Part shown: piece after piece, positions 1 to 9,696 of the stretch | Layout of the letters: every line of letters begins with the position of its first letter | How positions within the stretch are numbered: the stretch's first letter is position 1 | NCBI RefSeq assembly: GCF_004570975.1 | Contig: NZ_SPPC01000001.1 | Span: forward strand, 310,001-374,000 | DNA: 64,000 nt | Source: Barnesiella sp. WM24 | GTDB lineage: Bacteria; Bacteroidota; Bacteroidia; Bacteroidales; Muribaculaceae | Direction of reading: 5' to 3' | Made by a program: the position numbers and the translations under genes | The notes under the pieces: generated by a model | Databases searched by the model: none | What the model was told of the DNA's origin: nothing | The model's input: the letters and a program-made list of their open reading frames with translations, nothing else

Positions 1-1119
1 TTCTTTTCCATACTGACATTTCTCGACTCATGGGTCGATAACATGTCGTTTTATCTATGGTTTTACGGCATTCTGGTCATTCTGCTTCCGCTCGGATGGA
101 CAATGACGCGCCTGTCACTGAAATATTTCCGCCGCAACGGCATAAACTCGGCAAACGCCGTAATTATCGGCACCGGGGAAAGTGCCATAAGACTCCGTGA
201 CGCCATGCTTGCCGACCCCGGCTACGGCTACCGCTTTCTCGGATTTTTTGACAGCAAGCCAGCAAGACCTGATGCTGTCGACGGATATCGCGGCACTATC
301 GACGACCTTGAACGCTTCATGAATCTTGAACCGGTCAATGAAGTCTACTACACGCTTTCAGGAGAAGACCACGAGACCTTACGCCGATGTGTAGGATATG
401 CCGACAATCATGTCGCGCAGTTCTACTATGTCCCGCAGCTCAATCAGTATGTCAGCCGTGTCAGCGAGCTTTCCAACATAGGGAAAGTGCCCATACTTAA
501 CATCAGGGAAAATCCGCTGAAACGCATCTCCAACCGTTACATGAAGAGAGCCTTTGATGTAATCTTTTCATCAACGTTTCTTATACTGTCACCGATACTG
601 TTTATCCCGATTGCCATAGCCATAAAGCTCAGTTCGCCCGGACCGATACTCTTCAAGCAGAAACGCACAGGCTACCTCGGCAAGGACTTCAACTGTTACA
701 AATTCCGCACCATGCGGCTAAACGAGGCAAGCGACACGCAACAGGCTGTGAGAGAAGACCCGCGCGTCACCCGTGTAGGCAATTTTCTGCGACGCACGAG
801 CCTTGACGAGCTGCCTCAATTCATAAATGTGTGGCTCGGCGACATGTCGGTCGTGGGTCCGCGTCCTCACATGCTCAAGCACACCGCCGACTACAGTAAG
901 CTGATTGACAAATACATGTTACGACATCTCATCAAGCCGGGCATAACCGGATGGGCCCAGATAAATGGCTTCAGAGGTCAGACCGAAGAACTGTGGCAGA
1001 TGGAGAAGCGTGTCGAACACGATGTGTGGTATATCGAAAACTGGAATTTTTTCCTCGACATAAAGATAATAATACTTACTGTCATTGACGTATTCCGCGG
1101 TGATGACAACGCTTTCTGA
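1..1119 (+). CDS. Undecaprenyl-phosphate sugar phosphotransferase, 5' end outside the window
   Basis: Transfers a sugar-1-phosphate from a UDP-sugar to undecaprenyl phosphate at the inner membrane, the first step of exopolysaccharide or capsule repeat-unit synthesis. The frame is open from base 1, so the gene begins upstream; 372 residues are visible. The first part is a membrane segment and a Rossmann-like domain (motif VIIGTGESA). A further membrane segment at about residues 185-210 precedes the catalytic domain with KRAFDV, SPGPILFKQKRTGYLG, KFRTM, TSLDELPQF and GPRP, all typical of the WcaJ/WbaP family. The stop overlaps the start of recQ by 17 bases. The transferred sugar (glucose is usual for this architecture) cannot be read from sequence alone. 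Confidence 0.9.
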   Translation, partial: FFSILTFLDSWVDNMSFYLWFYGILVILLPLGWTMTRLSLKYFRRNGINSANAVIIGTGESAIRLRDAMLADPGYGYRFLGFFDSKPARPDAVDGYRGTIDDLERFMNLEPVNEVYYTLSGEDHETLRRCVGYADNHVAQFYYVPQLNQYVSRVSELSNIGKVPILNIRENPLKRISNRYMKRAFDVIFSSTFLILSPILFIPIAIAIKLSSPGPILFKQKRTGYLGKDFNCYKFRTMRLNEASDTQQAVREDPRVTRVGNFLRRTSLDELPQFINVWLGDMSVVGPRPHMLKHTADYSKLIDKYMLRHLIKPGITGWAQINGFRGQTEELWQMEKRVEHDVWYIENWNFFLDIKIIILTVIDVFRGDDNAF

Positions 1120-2932
1120 CAACGGCATGCCCCAAAACGACATAACCAAACAGGCACGCGCTCTGCTCAACCGTTTCTACGGTTACCGCGACTTCCGTCC
1201 CGGACAACTTGACATCATCAAGTCAATAATGTCGGGACGAGACACGCTTGTACTTATGCCGACAGGCGGCGGCAAGTCAATATGCTATCAGATTCCGGCA
1301 ATGCTTGGTGAAGGATGCACGATAGTGATATCCCCGCTCATCTCCCTGATGAAAGACCAGGTAAGCGGACTGAATGCCAACGGCATTCCGGCTGCGGCGA
1401 TAAACAGCGGAAACTCCGAAATAGACAACCGGAATGTGCTTCGCGAAGCCATGCGCGGAAAGATAAAACTGCTCTACATGTCGCCCGAGCGTCTGATGGT
1501 GGAAATGGAGCATGTGGATTTCCGTGGCTGGGTCGACCTTTTTGCCATTGACGAGGCACACTGCATCTCTCAGTGGGGGCACGATTTCCGTCCGGAATAT
1601 TCCGCACTCGGGCTTATAAAGAAACGCATGGGAAATGTCCCGGTAATGGCGCTTACCGCGACCGCCGACAAGCTTACACGCGATGACATAGCAAAGCAGC
1701 TGTCGCTCTGCGACCCGTTTGTCTACATCTCGTCGTTTGACCGCCCCAATCTGTCGCTGCGTGTAATCCCCGCTCCACCCAAAAGCAAGAAAGTCGCCTA
1801 CATATCACGCCTGATCGACCGGTATCCCGACGACTCAGGAATCGTCTACACCCTTAGCCGCAAGGGCGCCGAGGCTATTAACGCGGAGCTTACGCTTAAA
1901 GGCTATAAAAGCACCGTGTACCACGCCGGACTTTCAGCCTCGGAGCGTGACCGCGCCCAGGAGATGTTTATCAACGGGGAGGTACAGGCCGTATGCGCCA
2001 CCGTGGCATTCGGCATGGGTATTGACAAAAGCAATATACGATGGGTCGTCCACTCCAACATGCCCCGCAACCTCGAAAGCTACTATCAGGAAATCGGACG
2101 TGCCGGACGTGACGGCATGAAAGCTGAGACAACCCTGTTTTATTCTTACGCAGATGTCGCAACCCTCCAAAGCTTCATAAACGAGTCGGGACAACGGGAA
2201 ATAAACCAGGAAAAGCTCAAGCGCATGATGGAATATTGCGAGAGTCCCGTGTGCAGAAGGCGCGTGCTGCTGAGCTATTTTAACGAGGTCCTTGACCACG
2301 ACTGCAAAAACTGCGATGTGTGTCTGTCGCCTCCCGAACGATTTGACGGCACTATCCCCGCCCAGATGGCACTCAGTGCAATAATACGCACAGGAGAGAA
2401 AACCGGCATACAGATGCTCATCGACATCCTGCGCGGTTCGGCCCGCACCGAGCTTATAAATCTCGGATATGACAAGATTAAGACCTACGGAGTAGGCAGG
2501 ATGATTCCGTTTGTCGAGTGGAATGAATATATCTCCCAGCTAATACAGCTCGGCGCCGTCGACATCGCCTACAATGACTCCAACCACCTTAAAATCACTC
2601 CCTACGGACAAAAAATCCTTAGAGGAGAAGTCACGGTAATGCTTGCCCGCCGACAGAAAGAGGCCACGGCAAAGAAATCGCGCGGCGCCAAAAACACAGC
2701 TCCGGTCAATCCCGCCGAGCAGCTTTTCAGCGAGCTCAAGTCGCTTCGCAAAGAGCTTGCCGCCAAAGAAGGCATCCCGCCCTATCTCGTGTTTACCGAC
2801 AAGACTCTCATGGACATGGTGCGCCGCCGCCCCGTGACTATGAACGAGTTCATGCAGGTAGAAGGCGTAGGAGAGCGAAAATGTGTAAAATACTGGGCAC
2901 AGTTCACCGCCCACATAAGCAAATTCAAGTAA
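1103..2932 (+). CDS. recQ: ATP-dependent DNA helicase RecQ
   Basis: 3'-5' DNA helicase acting in recombination and repair. The ATG at 1103 gives 609 aa; an in-frame TTG at 1085 lies further inside the upstream gene and is less likely. Walker A TGGGKS is at about residues 54-59 and the DEAH box at 150-153; motif VI GRAGRDG follows. A zinc-binding Cys cluster (CESPVCRRR, then CKNCDVC) marks the RQC region at about residues 370-405, and a C-terminal HRDC domain ends in GVGERKCVKYW. This is the full RecQ architecture. It overlaps the preceding gene by 17 bases and is followed after 5 bases by a Crp/Fnr-type regulator, so the three may be co-transcribed. Confidence 0.96.
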   Translation: MTTLSDNGMPQNDITKQARALLNRFYGYRDFRPGQLDIIKSIMSGRDTLVLMPTGGGKSICYQIPAMLGEGCTIVISPLISLMKDQVSGLNANGIPAAAINSGNSEIDNRNVLREAMRGKIKLLYMSPERLMVEMEHVDFRGWVDLFAIDEAHCISQWGHDFRPEYSALGLIKKRMGNVPVMALTATADKLTRDDIAKQLSLCDPFVYISSFDRPNLSLRVIPAPPKSKKVAYISRLIDRYPDDSGIVYTLSRKGAEAINAELTLKGYKSTVYHAGLSASERDRAQEMFINGEVQAVCATVAFGMGIDKSNIRWVVHSNMPRNLESYYQEIGRAGRDGMKAETTLFYSYADVATLQSFINESGQREINQEKLKRMMEYCESPVCRRRVLLSYFNEVLDHDCKNCDVCLSPPERFDGTIPAQMALSAIIRTGEKTGIQMLIDILRGSARTELINLGYDKIKTYGVGRMIPFVEWNEYISQLIQLGAVDIAYNDSNHLKITPYGQKILRGEVTVMLARRQKEATAKKSRGAKNTAPVNPAEQLFSELKSLRKELAAKEGIPPYLVFTDKTLMDMVRRRPVTMNEFMQVEGVGERKCVKYWAQFTAHISKFK

Positions 2933-2937
2933 AAGCC

Positions 2938-3516
2938 ATGCCACATCCTGTCGAATTACTGCGCAAACTGTTTAACCTCTCGCCTGAATTGCTTGAAAAG
3001 CTCAGTGCTGAAATCAAGGAAAAACGCATGCCGAAAGGCTCGGCGATCGACGGCAACAAAAATGTACAGCAAAACACATATTATATAAAGAAAGGGGCGG
3101 CACGCGCCTATTACACAAAAGACGGCAAGGAACACACCATGTCATTTGCCTTCGACGACGAGTACCTGATGACCCACCTCGTGCTCAACTCGATTGACAT
3201 CCCGCTATCCATAAAGTTTATGGAAGACTCCGAGGTAATCTGCATCCCCATACGCTCATTAAGCTACAAGATGAAGAAAGAGGCTGACTCCAACATGTTA
3301 GAGGCGTCAATGTTTCTTAATTCAAGTCTTGTTGCCTATAATTCCTATCTTGAGGAACGCATTTACACCCTCCAGTGCATGGACGCGCGCGAAAGATATG
3401 ACTGGGCAATGAGGCGCTACCCGCGCCTGCTCGAATATGCGACAGTCACGCAGGTCGCTTCCTTTCTCGGAGTCACAAGAGAAACGCTTTATCGCATAAG
3501 GTCAGGAAAGTATTAA
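2938..3516 (+). CDS. Crp/Fnr-family transcriptional regulator
   Basis: A 192-residue regulator with an N-terminal cyclic-nucleotide-binding-like beta-roll (about residues 25-130) and a short C-terminal helix-turn-helix (TVTQVASFLGVTRETLYRIR). The ATG at 2938 begins a normal family N-terminus 5 bases after recQ; an upstream in-frame ATG at 2881 lies inside recQ. There is no Cys cluster for an Fe-S centre, so this is not a classical oxygen-sensing Fnr, and the cAMP-contact residues of E. coli Crp are not evident. It sits directly upstream of the RND efflux operon, whose promoter contains a perfect 16-base palindrome, so control of that operon is plausible but inferred. Confidence 0.88.
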   Translation: MPHPVELLRKLFNLSPELLEKLSAEIKEKRMPKGSAIDGNKNVQQNTYYIKKGAARAYYTKDGKEHTMSFAFDDEYLMTHLVLNSIDIPLSIKFMEDSEVICIPIRSLSYKMKKEADSNMLEASMFLNSSLVAYNSYLEERIYTLQCMDARERYDWAMRRYPRLLEYATVTQVASFLGVTRETLYRIRSGKY

Positions 3517-3557
3517 ATCTTTAAAATGGTTTAATAATACTTAAATCATAGGAAATT

Positions 3558-3573
3558 TATGATATATATCATA
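3558..3573. promoter_or_regulatory. Perfect 16-bp palindrome, candidate operator
   Basis: TATGATATATATCATA reads identically on both strands. It ends 21 bases before the -7 box of the efflux operon and so would lie between the -33 and -7 regions, a normal place for a repressor site. The Crp/Fnr-type regulator that ends at 3516 is the obvious candidate to bind it. The AT-rich composition makes a chance palindrome less remarkable than its length suggests. Confidence 0.4.
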
Positions 3574-3594
3574 TACTTTCCGATTATCTGTGTC

Positions 3595-3602
3595 TAACTT
3601 TG
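3595..3602 (+). promoter_or_regulatory. Bacteroidetes-type promoter -7 box for the RND operon
   Basis: TAACTTTG matches the phylum consensus TAnnTTTG exactly. It lies 55 bases before the ATG of the adaptor gene, in the only gap between the regulator and the efflux operon. No clear TTG is seen at -33. Confidence 0.6.
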
Positions 3603-3657
3603 CACTAATTTTTATTAAAGTATACAATTCAATAGGGAAAAAGATAAGTCATAAATA

Positions 3658-4842
3658 ATGAAAAGTATGAAATTTAACGCAGCAAAGACAGCCGGAATGG
3701 CTCTCGCAACCGCAACTGTGCTGTGTGTGACCGCATGCGGTGGTCAGCAACAGCAGCAAGCTCAGGCACCGGCGCCTGAAATCGCAACTCTAACTGTCGA
3801 TTATGGGAATTCCAATCTCGAAAGCACCTATCCCGCGACCATTAAAGGACGCACTGACATTGACATCCGTCCGCAAGTGACAGGATTCATCACCAAAGTT
3901 CATGTTGACGAAGGTCAGCAGGTAAAAAAAGGACAAGTATTGTTCACTCTTGACCAAGTTCAATTTCAGGCAGCCGTAGACCAGGCGCTCGCTTCTGTAA
4001 AAGTAGCCGAGACCGGTGTACAGACAGCCCAGCTTACAGCTGACAACAAGCGCACACTATTTGACAAGAATATAATCAGCGAATATGAATGGCAGATGGC
4101 CGACAACGCCCTCGCCCAGGCTAAGGCACAGCTTGCCCAGGCTCAAGCCAACCTGGTGAACGCCCGCAAGAATCTTGCCTATACCTCAGTGACCTCCCCC
4201 AGTGACGGTGTGGTAGGCACTATACCCAACAGGGAAGGCTCTCTTGCTTCTCCCTCTTCGGCCCAGCCGCTCACAACCGTAAGCGACAACTCCGAAGTTT
4301 ACGCCTACTTCTCCCTGAACGAGAAAGACATCCTTGACCTTACTGAAAACGGGGCAAAGTCATTGAATGCAAGCATCAGCCAGATGCCTGAAGTGACACT
4401 CCGTCTTGCTAATGGCGAGCTTTATCCGACAAAGGGCAAAGTAGCCACAGTGTCGGGCGTGATTGACAACTCGACCGGTTCGGCGACAGTACGCGCCCTC
4501 TTTGACAACAAGAGCGGAATGTTACGCAGCGGTTCAACCGGTCAGGTGTTGATTCCCAACAACTTCGAGCAGGTCATCATGATTCCTCAGGCAGCCACCA
4601 ACGAGCTTCAGAACGTTCGTTTCGCCTATGTTGTAAATGACAGCAACAAGGTAGTAGCAACCCCTATCCAGGTGTCAGAAATCAATGACGGCAAAAACTT
4701 CATCGTCACTTCAGGACTTCAGCCCGGACAGCGCATTGCAGTCGAGGGCATCGGAACAAAGGTGCGCGACGGAATCACCATCGTGCCGGTCGATGCAGCC
4801 GCAGCAAAGCAGACACAACCCCAGGAAGCTTCACAGCAATAA
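3658..4842 (+). CDS. RND efflux periplasmic adaptor lipoprotein (AcrA/MexA type)
   Basis: Membrane-fusion protein that bridges the inner-membrane RND pump and the outer-membrane channel. It is 394 aa with a lipoprotein signal ending in VTAC (Cys27), so it is anchored by lipid. It carries the split biotinyl-lipoyl hairpin (KVHVDEGQQVKKGQVLF ... TSPSDGVVGTIPNREGSL) around an alpha-hairpin rich in Ala/Gln (about residues 95-175), then beta-barrel and membrane-proximal domains. First gene of the operon adaptor - pump - outer-membrane factor. A Gln-rich stretch follows the lipobox and the tail is also Gln-rich. Substrate unknown; drugs or bile salts are usual for the family in gut species. Confidence 0.94.
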   Translation: MKSMKFNAAKTAGMALATATVLCVTACGGQQQQQAQAPAPEIATLTVDYGNSNLESTYPATIKGRTDIDIRPQVTGFITKVHVDEGQQVKKGQVLFTLDQVQFQAAVDQALASVKVAETGVQTAQLTADNKRTLFDKNIISEYEWQMADNALAQAKAQLAQAQANLVNARKNLAYTSVTSPSDGVVGTIPNREGSLASPSSAQPLTTVSDNSEVYAYFSLNEKDILDLTENGAKSLNASISQMPEVTLRLANGELYPTKGKVATVSGVIDNSTGSATVRALFDNKSGMLRSGSTGQVLIPNNFEQVIMIPQAATNELQNVRFAYVVNDSNKVVATPIQVSEINDGKNFIVTSGLQPGQRIAVEGIGTKVRDGITIVPVDAAAAKQTQPQEASQQ

Positions 4843-4896
4843 CGATGACAGCTGTAAGCAATTTCATCAAAAAGTTATCATAACTACCATTCAAAC

Positions 4897-7800
4897 ATGA
4901 AATTAGATACTTTTATAAACCGCCCGGTGCTATCGACGGTTATATCAATCTTCATTGTATTGCTGGGTATAATCGGACTTACGTCCCTTCCTATCACCCA
5001 GTATCCCGACCTTGCGCCACCTACCATACGTGTGTCAACGACTTACACGGGTGCCAACGCCCAGGCGGTGCTTAACTCAGTGATTGCTCCCCTTGAAGAG
5101 TCAATCAACGGTGCGGAAGGCATGACCTACATGGAGTCTACCGCAACCAACACCGGCTCAGCCGACATTACCGTCTACTTCAAGCAAGGCTTCAACGCCG
5201 ACATGGCTGCTGTCGATGTACAGAACCGTGTCGCAAAGGCGTCCAACCTTCTTCCCGCAGAAGTAACGCAGGTCGGCGTGCAGACCCAGAAACGCCAGAC
5301 CTCAATGCTCATGGGTGTCTCTCTATATTGCGACAATGGCGAATATGACGAGACATTCATCGACAACTATATGAAAATCAACGTCATTCCTCAGCTGCAG
5401 CGTGTCAACGGTGTAGGTGATGTGATGTCATTCGGTGCCGACTACTCGATGCGAGTGTGGCTGAAGCCCGATGTAATGGCTCAGTACAACCTCATGCCTT
5501 CCGACATCTCGGCTGCGCTACGCGAGCAGAATGTCGAGGCGGCTCCCGGTTCGTTCGGTGACCAGGGCGACCAGTCGTTCCAATACACAATCAAATACAA
5601 AGGACGTCTCAGCACTCCGGAAGAATTTGGCAACATCGTTGTAAGCGCCAATTCCAACGGACAGATTCTCTACCTTAAAGATGTAGCCGACATCGAACTC
5701 GGCAAGGTGACATACGGATTCAACAACGGTCTTAACAGCTATCCCGCCACCTCGGCGATGATATTCCAGACGGCAGGCTCTAACGCTACCCAGATTATCA
5801 AGGATTGCGAAAAGGAGATTGACCTTCTCTCCAAAGACCTTCCCAACGGATTGAAATTTGCAATCCCGATGAACAACAATGACTTCCTTGAGGCGTCAAT
5901 CCACGAGGTAATCAAGACCCTCATCGAGGCATTCATCCTTGTGTTCTTCGTTACCTACATCTTCCTTCAGGACTTCCGCTCGACCATCATCCCGGCTATC
6001 GCCATCCCGGTTGCGCTCGTCGGCACATTCTTCATCATGAAGCTCATCGGCTTCTCTATCAACCTCATCACCCTTTCTGCACTTGTGCTTGCAATCGCGA
6101 TTGTGGTCGATGACGCGATTGTGGTCGTCGAAGCGGTCCATGCCAAGCTTGACGTAGGCTACAAGAGTGCGCGCAAGGCATCAATCGACGCCATGAACGA
6201 GATAGGCGGAGCCATCATCTCGATTACCCTTGTCATGATGCTCGTGTTTATCCCCGTGTCATTCATGCCCGGCACATCAGGTGTATTCTACCAGCAGTTT
6301 GGTCTTACAATGGCTATAGCCATCGGTCTTTCAGCGCTTAACGCGCTTACCCTTTCACCGGCACTCTGCGCCGTGTTCCTGAAAGCCCACGACAGCGATT
6401 CATCATTGAAGGAGCGCATGGGCGAAGCATATTCCGAGGCTGCAAAGACCATGAAGAAGCGCTACTCTTCAGCATGGAAACTCAACCTCCACCCCCTTGT
6501 GACATTTGCTTTCCTTGCCGCCACAATCACCTTCATGGTGCTTGGATGGTATCAGCTTGAGGTAATCTGGAAACTTGTTGTCGCTTCTATCTGCGCGATA
6601 ATAACCGTAATGGGTATTTTCAGCGACCGCTTTAAAGCCGGTTTTGAAAAGAGCTATGACTCTCTTCTAAAGTTCTATAACAAGCTTACCAAATTTTTCA
6701 TCAACCATAAGATTACATCATTCGGTATCGTAGCCGCCTCAGTAGCAGTGCTTGTATGGCTCATGTCGGTGACTCCCACCACCCTCGTGCCCAATGAGGA
6801 CACCGGTACACTATTTGTAATGCTTGACATGCCTCCCGGCACATCACAGGAACGCACTAACGCAGTGCTCGACAAAATGGACCAGGCGATACTCTCGATT
6901 CCCGGAGTGAAGTACACCCAGAAAATCATGGGCTACAGCTTCCTTGCCGGTCAGGGTAACACTTACGGTACATTCATCATCAAGCTGAATGACTGGGCCG
7001 ACCGCGATGAAAGCCAGAGCAGTGACGCGATACTCGCCCAGATATATGGCGTGACATCCTCGATAAAGGACGGACGTATTGTCGCGTTTGCGCCCCCTAT
7101 GATCAGCGGTTACTCGCTCACCAACGGTTTCGACCTGAAGATGCAGGATAAGACCGGCGGCTCGATTGATGACTTCTTCGGCATCGTACAGAACTTCCTG
7201 GGCGCGCTGATGCAGCAGCCGGAAGTACAGATGGCATACTCTACATTCAACCCTTCATTCCCGCAATATATGGTCGACATTGATGCGGCAAAGGCTAAGC
7301 AGGCAGGCATCAGCCCGTCGACCATATTGTCAACTCTTCAGGGTTATTATGGTGGTATGTATGTCTCCAACTTCAACCGTTTCGGTAAGATTTACCGTGT
7401 AATGATGCAGGCGTCGCCTGAATCACGTGTATCACCCGAGACACTCGCAAGCATAAAGATCAGAAACGGAGCAGAGATGGCGTCACTGTCCAACTTTGTC
7501 ACCCTCAAGAAGGTCTACGGTCCTGACTTGCTCAACCGATTCAACATGTTTGCATCAATCTCCGTGACCGGACAGCCCGCGCCGGGCTACACCTCCGGCG
7601 ACTGTCTTGCCGCCATCGAGCGCGTTGCAGCCCAGACACTCCCGCAGGGTTACGGTTATGAATATTCAGGTATGACCCGCGAGGAGGCAAGCACCTCAGG
7701 CAACGCGACAGCGATGATATTCGGTCTGTGTCTATTGTTTGTCTACCTCCTTCTTTCGGCACAGTATGAGAGCTACATCATCCCCTGGGCGGTTATTCTC

Positions 7801-8265
7801 TCTATTCCGTTCGGTCTTATGGGTTCATTCGTGTTTGCGACCATCGACGGAATCGCCAACAGCGTTTACCTACAGATTGCGCTGATCATGCTTATCGGTC
7901 TACTTGCAAAAAATGCCATCCTTATCGTAGAGTTTGCGCTTGAGCGCCGCCGCACAGGCATGTCGGTGGTCAACGCTGCGATACAAGGTGCGTCGGCACG
8001 TCTGCGACCGATTCTCATGACCTCTCTCGCACTTGTCATCGGTCTTCTGCCTATGATGTTTGCCCACGGAGTAGGCGCCAACGGTAACCGTGCGCTCGGA
8101 ACGGGAGCCATCGGCGGTATGCTTATCGGTATGATTCTCCAGGTACTCATCGTGCCGGCTCTTTTTGTCGCCTTCCAGTATATCCAGGAGAAAATCTCAC
8201 CGCTCAAATGGGAAGACACCGACAACAGTGGACTCCAGTCAGAGATTGAACAATACTCCCGCTAA
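4897..8265 (+). CDS. RND efflux pump inner-membrane transporter (AcrB/MexB type)
   Basis: Proton-driven multidrug exporter of 1122 aa, the standard length or slightly above. The N-terminus (FINRPVLSTVISIFIVLLGIIGL) is the conserved first membrane helix. Helix 4 carries the proton-relay pair in AIVVDDAIVVVE, and PGTS and the GLLAKNAILIVEFA segment of the hydrophobe/amphiphile efflux-1 family are present. Two large periplasmic loops are intact. An extra stretch around residues 495-570 with two predicted membrane segments lies between the two halves. It is 54 bases downstream of the adaptor and 21 bases upstream of the outer-membrane factor. Confidence 0.96.
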   Translation: MKLDTFINRPVLSTVISIFIVLLGIIGLTSLPITQYPDLAPPTIRVSTTYTGANAQAVLNSVIAPLEESINGAEGMTYMESTATNTGSADITVYFKQGFNADMAAVDVQNRVAKASNLLPAEVTQVGVQTQKRQTSMLMGVSLYCDNGEYDETFIDNYMKINVIPQLQRVNGVGDVMSFGADYSMRVWLKPDVMAQYNLMPSDISAALREQNVEAAPGSFGDQGDQSFQYTIKYKGRLSTPEEFGNIVVSANSNGQILYLKDVADIELGKVTYGFNNGLNSYPATSAMIFQTAGSNATQIIKDCEKEIDLLSKDLPNGLKFAIPMNNNDFLEASIHEVIKTLIEAFILVFFVTYIFLQDFRSTIIPAIAIPVALVGTFFIMKLIGFSINLITLSALVLAIAIVVDDAIVVVEAVHAKLDVGYKSARKASIDAMNEIGGAIISITLVMMLVFIPVSFMPGTSGVFYQQFGLTMAIAIGLSALNALTLSPALCAVFLKAHDSDSSLKERMGEAYSEAAKTMKKRYSSAWKLNLHPLVTFAFLAATITFMVLGWYQLEVIWKLVVASICAIITVMGIFSDRFKAGFEKSYDSLLKFYNKLTKFFINHKITSFGIVAASVAVLVWLMSVTPTTLVPNEDTGTLFVMLDMPPGTSQERTNAVLDKMDQAILSIPGVKYTQKIMGYSFLAGQGNTYGTFIIKLNDWADRDESQSSDAILAQIYGVTSSIKDGRIVAFAPPMISGYSLTNGFDLKMQDKTGGSIDDFFGIVQNFLGALMQQPEVQMAYSTFNPSFPQYMVDIDAAKAKQAGISPSTILSTLQGYYGGMYVSNFNRFGKIYRVMMQASPESRVSPETLASIKIRNGAEMASLSNFVTLKKVYGPDLLNRFNMFASISVTGQPAPGYTSGDCLAAIERVAAQTLPQGYGYEYSGMTREEASTSGNATAMIFGLCLLFVYLLLSAQYESYIIPWAVILSIPFGLMGSFVFATIDGIANSVYLQIALIMLIGLLAKNAILIVEFALERRRTGMSVVNAAIQGASARLRPILMTSLALVIGLLPMMFAHGVGANGNRALGTGAIGGMLIGMILQVLIVPALFVAFQYIQEKISPLKWEDTDNSGLQSEIEQYSR

Positions 8266-8286
8266 TCATAATCGAATATTCAAATC

Positions 8287-9669
8287 ATGTCTATAAATAA
8301 TATTTCACGCATAGCAATCCTTGCTGTAAGTGTGGGGGCTCTTTCGAGCTGCCACATTTACAACAAGTTTGACTTGCCCACCGACACCCCGGTAACAGCA
8401 GAATACGCCGAAGCACGCGACGCGTCAATTGACAGCGCAGCCTACGGCAACCTTCAGTGGCAGGACGTGTTCACCGACCCTTTCCTCGCCGAGCTTATTG
8501 ACCGCGCCCTTGTCAACAACAAGGATCTCAACAATGCCAAATTAAACGTCGACATGGCACATGCCCAGCTCAAAGGCGCACGCCTGAGCTATCTGCCTTC
8601 GCTGACGTTCAACCCCAACGGTAGCGGAGCCTCTTACGACCACTCCACCATAAACTGGACCTACCAGATACCTATCGCGGTAAGCTGGGAAATAGACCTG
8701 TTTGGAAAGCTTCTCAACGCCGACCGCAAGGCGAAAGCCTCTTTACTGCAAAGCCAGGCCTACGAGCAGGCGGTGCGCTCTCAGATTATAGGAGGCGTGG
8801 CCAACTGCTACTATACCATCGCGATGCTTGAGAAGCAATTGCAAATAAGCCGTCAGACAGCCGAATACTGGGCTGAAAGCGTAGAGGTGATGAAAAACCT
8901 CAAGCTCGCCGGACGCGTCAACGAAAGCGCCGTAGTACAAAGCACAGCCAACTACTACAGCATCCTCGGCTCGATAACCGACCTTGAAGTGTCGCTCCAC
9001 GAGGCAAACAACACAATGTCGCTCCTCATGAACGAGATGCCCCACTCATGGGACATTCCCGCCGACGCCACTTTCTCTACTCCCGAAATACTACGCGAGG
9101 GAATCCCGATGAAAGAACTTGCCTCCCGCCCCGATGTGCGCGCAGCCGAACAGAGCCTCGCAGCCGCCTACTATACCACCAACGAGGCCCGGGCGGCATT
9201 CTATCCAGGACTGACAATCTCTTCCAACGGCGGATTCACCAACCTTCTCGGGTCGTTCATCTCCAATCCCGGAAAATGGTTTATCCAGCTCGCCGGACAG
9301 TTGACCCAGCCGATATTTGCCCGCGGAAAGCTCATTGCCAATCTTGAGGCGACTAAAGCACAGCAGCAGCAGGCGATGAACAATTTCGAGTACACTCTCT
9401 TGAGCGCCTCAGCCGAAGTAAGCGACGCCCTGATGCTCTACACCAAGAGCCAGGAAAAAGCAGCATTTCTTGAAAAACAGGTGGAAAATCTTGAAAAATC
9501 TGTAGAATATACGGAAGAATTGTTATCTTTGAACGGTTCATCTACTTATCTGGAAGTGTTGACCGCACAGCAGAGCCTGCTCTCAGCCCAGATTTCACAA
9601 GTGGCATGCGAGAACGCTAAAGCACGCGCGGCAATCAATCTCTACCAGTCGCTGGGAGGTGGACGTTAA
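8287..9669 (+). CDS. RND outer-membrane factor lipoprotein (OprM/NodT type)
   Basis: TolC-like outer-membrane channel of 460 aa that completes the tripartite pump. The signal peptide ends in the lipobox LSSC (Cys22). Two outer-membrane efflux repeats are visible; motifs such as SWEIDLFGKL and ASRPDVRAAEQSLAAA are characteristic of the OprM group. It ends 27 bases before the LpxA-like gene, so read-through into that gene is likely. Confidence 0.94.
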   Translation: MSINNISRIAILAVSVGALSSCHIYNKFDLPTDTPVTAEYAEARDASIDSAAYGNLQWQDVFTDPFLAELIDRALVNNKDLNNAKLNVDMAHAQLKGARLSYLPSLTFNPNGSGASYDHSTINWTYQIPIAVSWEIDLFGKLLNADRKAKASLLQSQAYEQAVRSQIIGGVANCYYTIAMLEKQLQISRQTAEYWAESVEVMKNLKLAGRVNESAVVQSTANYYSILGSITDLEVSLHEANNTMSLLMNEMPHSWDIPADATFSTPEILREGIPMKELASRPDVRAAEQSLAAAYYTTNEARAAFYPGLTISSNGGFTNLLGSFISNPGKWFIQLAGQLTQPIFARGKLIANLEATKAQQQQAMNNFEYTLLSASAEVSDALMLYTKSQEKAAFLEKQVENLEKSVEYTEELLSLNGSSTYLEVLTAQQSLLSAQISQVACENAKARAAINLYQSLGGGR

Positions 9670-9696
9670 TACCAGTCAAACTAAAACTATAACACA

